Below, piece after piece: positions 17,302 through 26,657 of a DNA stretch of 64,000 nucleotides (position 1 is the stretch's first letter; each line of letters begins with the position of its first letter). Both the position numbers and the translations under genes were made by a program. The stretch lies in NCBI GenBank assembly GCA_900323505.1, contig OOIN01000038.1, forward strand, positions 1-64,000, given 5' to 3'. A model generated the notes under the pieces. It saw nothing but the letters and a program-made list of their open reading frames with translations. It did not search any database and was not told the origin of the DNA. The stretch is from Ustilago trichophora (lineage: Eukaryota; Basidiomycota; Ustilaginomycetes; Ustilaginales; Ustilaginaceae).

Positions 17302-19584
17302 ATGCCCTGGTCTCTGACTCATCTCAGTCGCTCCTTAGCCAGGCCGATTCGTTCGTCTGACCAGCTTCTGGCCACCGTCAAGCTTCCCAAGCCCTCACTC
17401 AACGCCTCTCATCCTCAACGTCGGTTGCTCCAAGCACACACTTATCAGCCATTTGCTACTTTCAAGATGCAGACGCAAACCTCTGCCATTCCATCGGCCG
17501 AATCGATCTCATCTGGCACCGCCACGCCCGAGCTCTCGACACAGCAGCAGAAGCGCCAAGCGTCGGTCCTGACCACCCAGACAGCGCCTGCATCGCCTGC
17601 TGTCAGAGCCACACTCGAACCAGACGCTGCTGCAGTGCCCGTCTCTGCCTCGGACACAGCTCTCGCGTCTTCTGATTCTACTGCCAAGGCTTCGACCGTC
17701 GCAGACACCGCCGCTTATGTCGCGCCGCCAATTCCATCCAGCTTCAAGACCTCATTTGCTGCTTGGTGGAAGGCAAATCCAGTCCAGGATGCTGCTCAGG
17801 CAGAGCTCCATCTCTACCGCTCCACAGGCTACTTTGAAGGCGCCACGGTCAACAATGTCATCTGCGAAGATCAAGAGCTTCGTGACGGCAAGGGACTCGC
17901 CAATGGGCTGCAGTGGGCGCAGCGAGCTAGCTTCACCACCAACACCAGCCCCACTGTCTCATCCACTGCATCTTCCTCTTCCATGTCTTCGTTCTTCAAC
18001 GCGCCAAAGTTTTGGCCCTTCCATCGGAGCAAGGAGCCCTCAACCATGACAATCGGTCTCACTCCCGCTGCAGATGGCAAGGTTGGCTGCATCCGTTTGG
18101 TCGACCTTGGTGCTTCAAGCAACTCATTCGACCAGCCCTCGTCCGGCCAAGCCTCGAACAAAAGTCTGCCCACCTCTACAGAGGGTTCTGTCACATCCTC
18201 GCCCGCAAACAGACCCGCTGCCGAAAATGGCCTTCCTATACCTCGTGATGCTCCACTGGATCAACCTGTACTCAACGACAATCTCGAGCTTGCACCGACA
18301 TCGGAAGATGGCGTCAAGCCATACACGCCTCCCTCGGGACGCAAACTCAACATGCTCGAGATCGGTGTTCCTTACTCGAAAGGGAAGGAGCAAGAGATCA
18401 AGAACGAGACCAAGATCGTTTTGGCCCACGGCTACGGTGCAGGAAGCGCCTTCTTCTTCCAAAATATCAAGTCGATGGCCGAAGTACCCAACTCGCGCCT
18501 GTACGTCCTCGATTGGTTAGGAATGGGTCGTTCGTCGCGCCCCACGTTCCACATCCCTTCATCCGAGACAAAGAATGTCGATACCCGTGTTGCAGCTGCC
18601 GAGAGCTTCTTCATCAGCAGTCTCGAAGATTGGCGACACAAGATGGGTTTGGAAAAGATGGTCTTGGTCGGCCACAGTCTGGGTGGCTACCTGTCGCTGG
18701 CATATGCCCTTCGCTATCCTTCGCGCGTAGAGAGGCTCGTTCTTGTCAGCCCGGTCGGTATCCCGAATGCACCACCTGAGGAAGAGTCCGGCAGCACTTT
18801 CAAGCCAAAGAACAGGACGGCAGTAGAACAGGAAGTGCGTCAGCCTCAAGAAGAGGTGGCACCAAAGTCGGCTGCGCAAGAGTTGAAGGACACGAGCACT
18901 GCAAACGAGATGGCGCGCAGAGCGGCTCAGAATCGCGCAGGAGGCGTCATCCAGGCCAATAGCAGCAATGGTGCAGCTTCGGCCACACAACCGTTGGAAC
19001 GCTCCGATACGACACAGTCGATCGACTCTGCCAAGATACCTCGTTCGGGACAGTCGGAACAGCCCGAAAAGGGATCGCACGAGCCACCGAGGATCTCGAA
19101 GCGAGTCCGATCGGTCTTCAGCTTCCTTTGGGAGCAGAATGTGTCGCCGTTCGGCATTCTTCGTGGATCGCTTTTCTTTGGGCCGATGTTTGCTGGACGC
19201 TACACTTCAAGAAGGTTCGGCGCTTTGCCCGAAGACGAGTTGCGGTCGCTGCACGCTTACTGCCAGAGCATCTTCCTCAGCAAGGGATCGGGCGAATATT
19301 GTCTGGCTCATATCCTTGCGCCTGGAGCGTACGCGCGTCGACCCATGGTGGATCGTATCGAGGGGCTCAAGATGCCCATGAGCTTCCTATATGGCGAGCA
19401 CGACTGGATGGACGTCCGAGGCGGGAAAGAGGCAGTCAAGCGTCTACGCAAACGCGGCAATGTCACGACCAATTGCTTTGTTGTCCCCAACAGCGGCCAC
19501 CATATCTATTTGGACAATCCTAGCCCCTACAATTCCCTGATTGCGAGGATCTTGCGCGGCGAAGCGGATCAGCAGTCCAAGTAG
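17302..19584 (+). CDS. Alpha/beta hydrolase of the CLD1/ABHD4-5 family
   Basis: A 760-residue protein. The N-terminus (MPWSLTHLSRSLARPIRSS) is rich in Arg and Ser without acids, like a mitochondrial presequence. A second possible start is Met56. The catalytic domain begins near residue 370 with the oxyanion motif AHGYGAG. The nucleophile elbow GHSLGG has Ser459, the acid is probably Asp701 (YGEHDWMD), and the histidine lies in SGHHIYLDNP (His733/734). His733-x4-Asp738 is the HX4D acyltransferase-like motif shared by CGI-58/ABHD5, Ict1 and Cld1. A ~130-residue Gln/Ser/Ala-rich insert (about 495-620) splits the domain. The likely role is deacylation or acyl transfer on phospholipids, such as cardiolipin remodelling in mitochondria; which member it is cannot be decided from sequence alone. 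Confidence 0.8.
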   Translation: MPWSLTHLSRSLARPIRSSDQLLATVKLPKPSLNASHPQRRLLQAHTYQPFATFKMQTQTSAIPSAESISSGTATPELSTQQQKRQASVLTTQTAPASPAVRATLEPDAAAVPVSASDTALASSDSTAKASTVADTAAYVAPPIPSSFKTSFAAWWKANPVQDAAQAELHLYRSTGYFEGATVNNVICEDQELRDGKGLANGLQWAQRASFTTNTSPTVSSTASSSSMSSFFNAPKFWPFHRSKEPSTMTIGLTPAADGKVGCIRLVDLGASSNSFDQPSSGQASNKSLPTSTEGSVTSSPANRPAAENGLPIPRDAPLDQPVLNDNLELAPTSEDGVKPYTPPSGRKLNMLEIGVPYSKGKEQEIKNETKIVLAHGYGAGSAFFFQNIKSMAEVPNSRLYVLDWLGMGRSSRPTFHIPSSETKNVDTRVAAAESFFISSLEDWRHKMGLEKMVLVGHSLGGYLSLAYALRYPSRVERLVLVSPVGIPNAPPEEESGSTFKPKNRTAVEQEVRQPQEEVAPKSAAQELKDTSTANEMARRAAQNRAGGVIQANSSNGAASATQPLERSDTTQSIDSAKIPRSGQSEQPEKGSHEPPRISKRVRSVFSFLWEQNVSPFGILRGSLFFGPMFAGRYTSRRFGALPEDELRSLHAYCQSIFLSKGSGEYCLAHILAPGAYARRPMVDRIEGLKMPMSFLYGEHDWMDVRGGKEAVKRLRKRGNVTTNCFVVPNSGHHIYLDNPSPYNSLIARILRGEADQQSK

Positions 19585-20240
19585 ACTGCACCATCGCAGA
19601 TGATAGAAAAGGGAGAAGTATCCGATCTAGCTTGAATTCCAATACATTGCTGTACCACTAGAGTCCCCGAAAGCATTGTATCAATCTCACACGCCTCTCT
19701 CTGCTGAACATGCACGCACGAAAGTGAGACGACGGAGCCGGCTCCACATGGCCGAAAAGCATGGTAGCGTCGGCCGGATCGGAGTTTAGACAGGCGACCT
19801 TGATCTTCTCCACTCTGAGGGCCATGTGGACGCCAAGACACCAGAGAAGCGGATTTGAGTGTGTGTGGGTGTGGGTGTGGGTGTGTTGCTTGCGGAGTTA
19901 GAGCACGAAAGACAACTGAGCTCCTGTCAACAACGCCGGCCGGGCTGTGAGCATGTGCTGAAGCCACACGCGGGCAAAAGTTGACAAGGGTTGGATTGGG
20001 TCGGCCGGCAATCAAAGCTTCCGGGTCTGTCGTTATCGGCGTTCCCGCGCTGCCTTCATCTCGAGGTGGCTAACTATTTTCTTCTTCTTTGGAAAAGACC
20101 ACATCGTAAAAAGTCTCTCGGTGTTAACCTGACTCACCGGCTTTTGCACAACCAGTGTATCAGCCTTTTCTAACGTAGCACTTGTACAGCATGACTGTAC
20201 TAGCTCTGCACAAGTTTTGACACACCATCATTGCTTGCTC

Positions 20241-20362
20241 AAGGTATGTATTAGTGCTGTACTAGCTTTTGATAGCGCACAAGGTCTGTATTGGTGGTGG
20301 AGTAGTGTTTGATACACCACTCACCCGTGTGTTGGTGGTGTATTAGTTGTGTATCAGTAAGA
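20241..20362. repeat. Degenerate ~42-bp tandem repeats
   Basis: Three successive units start near 20241, 20281 and 20325. Each has the form (G)TGT(A)TT(A/G)GTG(G/C)TG(T/G)A(C/G)TAG followed by TTTGATA(C/G)(A/C)C or GTGTATCAG. Related GTGTACTAGCT and GATACACCAC words recur at about 20196, 20625 and 20715, so the repeat family flanks the AT-rich core on both sides, partly in inverted orientation. This may be a dead non-autonomous transposable element; no autonomous source is present here. Confidence 0.5.
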
Positions 20363-20510
20363 AAAAAAAATCATTTTTTATTCGCCAGCAAAAGACCGGA
20401 TTTTGCGAATTTTGAAGATTCAAATTCCAGCTTTTCATCGTCACTTAACTAAGGTATATATTTAGCTAATGGCACAGATGTATAAAAAAACAGAAGGAAT
20501 GGAGCAGCGG

Positions 20511-20605
20511 TATAAAGGGGAGGGTGCGTTTCAGGTTGTTAGGTGGATTGGGAAATGAGTTTGGAAAATCACGGGTTCGAATCCTGAGGGTGGTCTTCTT
20601 TTTCT
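20511..20605 (+). other. tRNA-like Pol III element (TATA, A-box-like, perfect B box, T-run)
   Basis: A perfect B box GGTTCGAATCC occupies 20574-20584 and is preceded by TATAAAG at 20511, an A-box-like TAGGTGGATTGG near 20540-20551, and followed by TTTTT at 20600. The T-arm folds, but no matching 5' acceptor strand is present and the A-to-B spacing is about ten bases shorter than in a normal tRNA. It is therefore a truncated tRNA, a tRNA-derived SINE head, or a small Pol III RNA. Confidence 0.3.
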
Positions 20606-21182
20606 ATTTTCATTTTTTTACCCTCTGATACACCACTGATGCAGACGTGGTGTGACAATACAACGTTAGCCGTGCACAAGTTCTCTTCCACAGGTGGTGT
20701 ACCAGGCGGTGTACTAGCTTTGCAAAGCGATAGTTTTTACGATGTGGACGGCTTTCAAAGATGTGTGTGTGCGTGTGTGTGTGTGGCTTTTTTTTTCTTC
20801 TTCTTTTCTGATGAGAGAGCTGCAGGCGAAACATGGCTTTTTTGGAGGCAGGCGTTTGTGCCGCTTTTTTGACTCTGTGTCGGCCGTTTGCTTCGGTGTG
20901 CTGTCTTGTGCTGAGCTCTCTTTTGGGGTGGAGGACTTCAACAAGAAAGCGGAGATTCCGGTGACCTGTGAAATGAGCGTGTGACTGGCGCTGTGTTGTG
21001 TGTGGGAATTGCGTTTCAGCAATGCCGCAAAAAGAAAACGAGCAATTAAATTCTGATTAAATTCTGAGTGTTTGATTGGATCTTGGCCGGTCAAAGCAAA
21101 GAACCTACCAACTGTCACACTCGATACTCTCTGCTCTCGAGCCTTTTGTGAACGGACCCTTGCTTCTCCTCCTCACTAACTC

Positions 21183-21184
<2 letters not shown>

Positions 21185-21228
<44 letters not shown>
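21185..21228. repeat. (CA)n microsatellite
   Basis: Twenty-two uninterrupted AC dinucleotides lie about 335 bp upstream of the pantothenate kinase start codon. Confidence 0.97.
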
Positions 21229-21562
21229 ATCTTCAACCAACGTCAACCATCGCAACCTCGGTCCAACGAGGTGATCCACCTCTCGTTCCGATCGTAACGA
21301 CGTCACCCTCAAGCTTGTTGCTCCACCACGCTCTCTTCATCTCTGGTTGTGAGACTCTCCCCATCGCCCATCGTAGTCACCCTCCCTCAGCCTGTACGGT
21401 CGACTGCTGTCAAGGAACGACCTCTTCGGCCTCGGCTTGGTTACTTCTCTGCGAACAGGAGCAAGCTACCCGTACGCGCATACGTTGCTCGTATTGTTAC
21501 CAATCCCGGTGTGGATCCAGTGACCCTTTGACTGACCCCAATCGGCGGTGCCAACTTTCACC

Positions 21563-23887
21563 ATGAACAGCACTCAGCCCTTCCCCGCTCCTCCTGTCGA
21601 GATCTTTGTCGACACGCGAGGAGCGAAAATTATGGAAGATGGTGCCTCTAGTCCAGATCAACGAGACAGCCGCGACATCTACCTGCCAAACCACATCGAA
21701 GCCGTATCCCATATCGCAGTCGACGTCGGAGGCTCGCTCGCAAAGGTTGTCTACTTTACTCGTTCCCGGTCCAGCGAATCTATGCCGTCGTCTCCAACCA
21801 TCGGCTCCCCAGTCAGCTTTGCAGCACCCCTTCCCACTGCCGCAGCATCATCTTCGACACCCAACAACACACTCTCGCCAAAAGCCAGCTCTTCCAACTT
21901 CCGCTCGCGGCAGCCCTCAGCCAACGGCATTGCACCAAGCGGCTTCCGCACACCGCCTTCAGTTGATCACCCAATCGCATCTGGAACCTTGACACCAACC
22001 GCCATCCTTGGTTCGCCGCAGATCGCCTCGGCCTCGGCTATCCACTCCACTCTCCTCAAACGCCGCTCACTACCAGCAGCTCTGCCTGGAGGAAGGCTCA
22101 ACTTTATCAAGTTCGAGACCAACGACATTGACAATTGCATCCGTTTCTTGCGCGAACTCATTGAGCGCTCAGCGGCGGTCAACGGCGTGTCGATAGAGGA
22201 CATGCGCAAGGGTGTAAAGCTCATGGCAACAGGCGGTGGTGCTCACCTTATGTACGATCTGTTCGAGTCAGAGCTCGGCATCGAGGTTCACAAAGAGGAT
22301 GAGATGGGCTGCTTGATCACCGGTCTCAACTTCATCACTCTCATCCCAGACGAGGTCTTCTGGTACTCGGACGAGCTTGTTGCAGCGCTTCACTCTCCTC
22401 TTCCCCAAAACCCCGAAGCCAGGGCTGACGCACAGGCATTGCGATCCTCAGTTCCGCTCCAACACCCGCTACCAAGACCATCGCCCAACCCGCCGCTCTA
22501 CGCACCCGTCTTCGACTCACATCCATCACCAAAGCTGCCATGTCTACTCGTCAACATTGGCTCGGGTGTATCCATCATCAAGGTCGACGATTTCGGCAAG
22601 TTCGAGCGTGTCTCGGGCACTTCGCTCGGCGGTGGTACGCTGTGGGGTCTCCTCTCCTTGCTTACCGAGGCAGAGAGCTTCGACGAGATGCTCGAGCTCT
22701 CGGAGCAGGGCGACAACGCCAACGTCGACATGCTCGTCGGTGACATTTACGGATCTGTCGGCCTCAACCACCTTGGTCTCAAGAGTTCCACCATCGCTTC
22801 GTCCTTTGGCAAAGTTTTCCGCAAAGATCCCAGCTCCTCTGCTCCCCGCAACGCCGAAGAGCGCCGCAAAAAGTTCCGTTCCGAAGACATTTGCAAGTCG
22901 CTCCTCTACGCCATCTCGAACAACATTGGTCAGATCGCCTACATGAACGCAGAAAAGTACAACCTCGATCGCATCTACTTTGGCGGATGCTTCATTCGTG
23001 GTCATCAGGCTACCATCAGCACTCTCTCATATGCCATTCGCTTCTGGAGTAAAGGCACCAAACGTGCTTTCTTCCTTCGCCACGAAGGTTACCTTGGCGC
23101 CATCGGTGCTTGGATCAAGCACGTCTCGCAAGACCCCGCTTCGTCTTCAAACAATGCTCGCGCCGCAGCTCATGCCATGGCCGCATCTTTTGCAGGCACG
23201 GGAGCAGCGGGCAGGTCGACGCCGTCCGTGCCGTCAGGTCTGGGACGCTCTGTGTCACCCGCCTCTTCCTCTGACGAGCCTCTCGATTGGGCACAGATCC
23301 AAGCCGCGTCCTTGAACCCTCCTGTCCTGAATGGCGACGGTTTGCCCGAGCCCGCCTCGCAAGACTCTTCGACGGTAATGCAAAATCCGCAATTGGCCCG
23401 CTTGCAACAAGAAGACGTCTTCGCAGCAGACAATAAGACGCCTACACAAGAGTCGACACAACAGGAAAAGCTTCTTGGATCGCAGCAGTCTGATCTCGAC
23501 TTTCTGAATGGTATCATGTCGCAGCGACAGCAGCCACGTCCCCCAACAGCACCAGTCTCTCAAGCGCACCAAGCCAACGGAGAAGCTGGTGGCGATGAAT
23601 CGGACGAGGAAGATCGGGTGGCAGGCAAAGACGAAGCCGCGCAGCTTGAAGAGATTCTGGCATCACTCAACTCATTGAAGATACCCACTAACGACGGTGC
23701 CGATTCTGCCACATCACAGGCCGAGCGCAACGAGATTCTGAGTCTGCTCGCCAATTTGGAACAGACAGAAGAGGTGGTCGGTGGGCTTGAAGGCAAGCTC
23801 GATAACCTGCTTTCATCACTTGATACGCTCCTTTCAAATCAGGAGGCGCAACAGCTAGCACAGCAGGCCGTGAACCGGGCAAGTTGA
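21563..23887 (+). CDS. CAB1: Pantothenate kinase (eukaryotic, type II)
   Basis: 774 residues from ATG 21563 (context TTCACCATG); an upstream extension lacks an ATG. It catalyses ATP-dependent phosphorylation of pantothenate, the first and regulated step of coenzyme A synthesis. The phosphate-1 motif DVGGSLAKVVYF begins at Asp54. The conserved blocks MATGGGAHLMYDLF, EDEMGCLITGLNFI, LVNIGSGVSI, GTSLGGGTLWGLLSLL, MLVGDIYG and YFGGCFIRGH follow, ending with FLRHEGYLGAIGAW. A Ser/Pro-rich insert of about 100 residues sits after the first block, and a Gln/acidic extension of about 240 residues follows the kinase. The extension ends in heptad-like leucines (ILSLLANLEQ...LDNLLSSLDTLL), probably a coiled coil. 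The family core is ~370 residues, so half the protein is lineage-specific addition. Confidence 0.95.
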   Translation: MNSTQPFPAPPVEIFVDTRGAKIMEDGASSPDQRDSRDIYLPNHIEAVSHIAVDVGGSLAKVVYFTRSRSSESMPSSPTIGSPVSFAAPLPTAAASSSTPNNTLSPKASSSNFRSRQPSANGIAPSGFRTPPSVDHPIASGTLTPTAILGSPQIASASAIHSTLLKRRSLPAALPGGRLNFIKFETNDIDNCIRFLRELIERSAAVNGVSIEDMRKGVKLMATGGGAHLMYDLFESELGIEVHKEDEMGCLITGLNFITLIPDEVFWYSDELVAALHSPLPQNPEARADAQALRSSVPLQHPLPRPSPNPPLYAPVFDSHPSPKLPCLLVNIGSGVSIIKVDDFGKFERVSGTSLGGGTLWGLLSLLTEAESFDEMLELSEQGDNANVDMLVGDIYGSVGLNHLGLKSSTIASSFGKVFRKDPSSSAPRNAEERRKKFRSEDICKSLLYAISNNIGQIAYMNAEKYNLDRIYFGGCFIRGHQATISTLSYAIRFWSKGTKRAFFLRHEGYLGAIGAWIKHVSQDPASSSNNARAAAHAMAASFAGTGAAGRSTPSVPSGLGRSVSPASSSDEPLDWAQIQAASLNPPVLNGDGLPEPASQDSSTVMQNPQLARLQQEDVFAADNKTPTQESTQQEKLLGSQQSDLDFLNGIMSQRQQPRPPTAPVSQAHQANGEAGGDESDEEDRVAGKDEAAQLEEILASLNSLKIPTNDGADSATSQAERNEILSLLANLEQTEEVVGGLEGKLDNLLSSLDTLLSNQEAQQLAQQAVNRAS

Positions 23888-24195
23888 GCGGATGCCAGAA
23901 GATTGTGGCGAACATGCAAGGTCCCTCGATGTCTGGTTTGGCTTTTGATCCCAACTTGATTTCAGACGCTTCTTTTCTCGTTGCATTATTCACGCGGACC
24001 ATGACCTTGTACCATTGTAATCACACGTCAACTCAAGCAAATCCAGTACGGAACGACTGTGCAGCTGTCCTTCCAGCCCTGCCAATGCACGAAATCATGC
24101 ACACTGACTTTTTGATTTGATGGTTGTTTGAAATGGTTGTTTGAAAGATTTCCCATTGACAAACTCATCCGTGCCCTTTGAGTGTGTAAGGAAAG
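23888..24195. other. Short convergent intergenic region
   Basis: This region lies between the converging pantothenate kinase and methyltransferase genes. A near-direct repeat GGTTGTTTGAAA(T/G) appears twice at about 24122-24146. No gene is seen. Confidence 0.4.
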
Positions 24196-25173
24196 TCAGG
24201 CTGGTGTGAGAACAGCGGTCCAAACATCCATCGATCGAGTCTGCTTTCCGCATCTCTTTACAGCCTCGTCAAGCGCATATCTTGTCGCCTGTACCGACTG
24301 CACCAGCTTCTGTTTGATTCTATCCCCATCCGTATCCAGCTTGGTCGCTTCATCAGCCGCCTCTCGCGCCATATCAATTTCCCATGCTCCATCGTGCAGC
24401 TTTTCCGCTGGCAAGAAAGTGAGCTCACGTTGCACGTTCCACCCTGCGTCGAGCGCAACTTGCTTCAATTGCTCCGCACTGAGCGGCGTCTGTACATTTC
24501 CTCCCTCCACAGGCGATTGACCCTGCAGTAACGCAGCCAACAGATGAGGCAGGGCATTAGGGTGGGACGCAGTCATGGCCCACTCTGCCAGCAGAAGATG
24601 CTTGACGCCTGCTTCTTTGATCGCCCTTAATGTTTGCTTGAGAACTTGAGCCGAAGGAAAGTACCAAGAGCTATGTGAAAGCACCACGGTGCTGAATGTA
24701 TGCATCTTGAGCGCTTCCGATCCAGTCTTGCCCAGCACGAACTCGAGATGGTTCGACAGCGCGGAGGAGCTCGAGAGATGCTCTTGCGCTTGTTGAAGCG
24801 TGTATGGCGAGCCATAAGTTGGTGGGGCCGGGTCGACGCCGATTATTCTAGCGCTGCATCCGTCTTTGCTGAAGCGATCCGGGTGAGCGGCTAAAAGCGC
24901 AGCAAGGGCTCCCGTCTGGTCACCTTGCCCACAGCCTAGATCCATTACATTCCCCGAAAGCAACGAATAGTCCGCTTCGAAATTGTCGGAGCTGGAAGAG
25001 CTCGTTGTGGGGTCTGCTCCAGTGAGCCAAGCATACAGAATATCGAGCCGATGAGAAGTTTGGATGCTCTGAATGCTGTCCTGCTTTCCGAGCTGCGACG
25101 TGGGTTGTAGATGATGAGCGGCTACGTCGATCGCTTTGATGTTGAAGAGTTGTTCTGCGCGTGTTTGGGTCAT
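24196..25173 (-). CDS. SAM-dependent methyltransferase, unassigned
   Basis: 325 residues starting at ATG 25173 (MTQTRAEQLFN); the longer open frame begins without ATG. A Rossmann-type methyltransferase motif I is clear, VMDLGCGQGDQTGALAALL. It is followed by IIGVDPAPPTYGSPYTL, the acidic end of strand 2, and later TVVLSHSSWYFPSAQVLKQTL (motif IV region). Class I methyltransferase is safe; the substrate is unknown. There is no targeting signal. Neighbours give no pathway hint. Confidence 0.75.
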   Translation of the reverse strand: MTQTRAEQLFNIKAIDVAAHHLQPTSQLGKQDSIQSIQTSHRLDILYAWLTGADPTTSSSSSDNFEADYSLLSGNVMDLGCGQGDQTGALAALLAAHPDRFSKDGCSARIIGVDPAPPTYGSPYTLQQAQEHLSSSSALSNHLEFVLGKTGSEALKMHTFSTVVLSHSSWYFPSAQVLKQTLRAIKEAGVKHLLLAEWAMTASHPNALPHLLAALLQGQSPVEGGNVQTPLSAEQLKQVALDAGWNVQRELTFLPAEKLHDGAWEIDMAREAADEATKLDTDGDRIKQKLVQSVQATRYALDEAVKRCGKQTRSMDVWTAVLTPA

Positions 25174-25757
25174 TGTGATTTGTTGTTGCAGGACCAGACT
25201 CAAGGTGGTAGTGTAATGGCTCGGCCTATGTTTATGATGATGATCCCAGCTGTGTAGCCTGCGCTCAGTCGATGTCAGTCAAGCAGAGAAGGAGGTGGTC
25301 TGAAGGAGCTAACGGTGACTCGATGGGTACGGAAGAGCATGGTCCGAGCATGCCCTGTCAAGAACTCATGCACCACTTGTGGAATTTCGACTCGTTCAGG
25401 GTCCAGCGCTTACTGTAAAGGCGTCAAAGATGAGACGCCTACATGTGTACATGTGTCCGCGGCAGTGGTTCCAATTCCTTGGCAGGTATCAGCAATGCCA
25501 GCATCGACACCACAATGGGTCAGTTCAGTTCGCGCAAACGCTAGATAACGTAGATGCTGGAGTCACATTCATTGCACGGATTTGTACACCACCGAGGAGA
25601 GGCTTCTGGAAGGGCATTTAGAGGAGAAAGATTACGGGCGTCAGCGATGTTGAAAGGGGCGAGTCATGTCTTGCCCAAAATTGATATCGTTCGCCATGGA
25701 CATCACATTTCATGGTGCTTGCCAAGCATCTGTTGTCGAATGTCAGCGTTAGTTATC
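25174..25757. other. Intergenic, no gene supported
   Basis: Only short, composition-poor open frames occur on either strand. A branch-point-like ACTAACGCTGAC and an AG lie just downstream of the small minus-strand ORF, so part of this stretch may be intron or 3' UTR of that gene. Confidence 0.35.
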
Positions 25758-26000
25758 TTAGTCCCTCTCACTCGCCGTGTCGTGAGTACCGGCGACCAGC
25801 AGAGGCACACGCTCACGCTGAACGCCGCGAACAGTGATGTGGAGCGAGTCATAACGGATCTCACCCGACCGAAGACGCTCAAGGATGGTAGACAATGACT
25901 GATTAGCCTCGGACTCGGAAGGGAAGCGGTTTTTGATGGCAATGTTGTTGCCCTCGTTGTCTTGAATGATTAGTTTGGCTCTCTTGTCCCAGAAAGACAT
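25758..26000 (-). CDS. Small conserved-looking protein of unknown function
   Basis: An 80-residue ORF, MSFWDKRAK to THDTASERD. It has a balanced amino-acid composition and alternating charged and hydrophobic residues (LIIQDNEGNNIAIKNRFP), unlike the shadow frames around it. I do not recognise the family. An intron with donor GTGAGA near the 3' end (about 25764) and acceptor CAACAG near 25731 would change the last few residues, so the C-terminus is uncertain. No signal peptide or membrane segment is present. Confidence 0.45.
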   Translation of the reverse strand: MSFWDKRAKLIIQDNEGNNIAIKNRFPSESEANQSLSTILERLRSGEIRYDSLHITVRGVQRERVPLLVAGTHDTASERD

Positions 26001-26175
26001 GTTAGAAGTCGGTCCTACTGTTAAACGAAGTGAGGATGATGGTGAACAAGATGGCTGTTCACGGTCGAGCAAGTGCGTGTGGTGTACACCAACTCAGCCT
26101 TGAGCATCAGCTGTCAAATTTGTCCGCGGAGGCTGAGAACCTGTCAATTCTGAGCAAGCTCGAGGAAAATATTAC

Positions 26176-26215
<40 letters not shown>

Positions 26216-26657
26216 AAGGTCCCAAAAATTACTTCTGTCACCCTTCCCTCGAAAGCATCTGACGATGTATCCTCTGAAGCATGACATGATTACGGAGCCA
26301 ACCGTTCGGAACGCTTGCCCGGCGGCTGGGATCTGAAAAGACCGCACTGAGTGCTGAGTGGTGGAATGTGGTGAGTGTATTTAAGCTCGAGCTTCGGTTT
26401 TGTTCGGTCACCGGCTAACGCGCTTTCCGGCCACGTTACTGAGGGAAGGAGGCCGGTCTTCCGGCAGTGCAAACCCCGCAATCGAGTACTGTGAGCGCTG
26501 TGACACATACACACTTTGCATGTTTGCCAACAACCTTCTCGTCCTACCTACCATATTAGGTGCCCACTCTCTCCGCACCAAGCCATCAAGCCACATCCAT
26601 ATCCATATCCACCTACGCTCTCATCATCACAAAGCCTAGTCACCCTGGATTTCAACC
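26001..26657. other. Intergenic with long poly(A) tract
   Basis: Contains an uninterrupted run of 38 A at 26177-26214 and the presumed promoter of the acyl-CoA oxidase gene. No gene is seen. Confidence 0.5.
26177..26214. repeat. Poly(A) tract, 38 bases
   Basis: An uninterrupted A homopolymer. It could be a retroposed transcript tail or simple slippage; no target-site duplication was recognised around it. Confidence 0.95.

Larger units (their letters stand above)
19585..21562. other. Two-kilobase gene-poor repeat island
   Basis: No protein gene is supported. It holds a GTGTGGGTGTGG run (about 19857-19885), degenerate GTGTATTAG/GATACACCAC repeats (20154-20735), an AT-rich core with two TATAAA boxes and a tRNA-like B-box element, a short GT run near 20765, and a perfect CA microsatellite at 21185-21228. 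The last 330 bases are the pyrimidine-rich 5' region of the pantothenate kinase gene. Confidence 0.6.

Noticed and set aside
20530..20605. Complete tRNA gene
   Set aside because: The B box is perfect but there is no 5' acceptor strand and the arm spacing is too short; kept only as a tRNA-like element.
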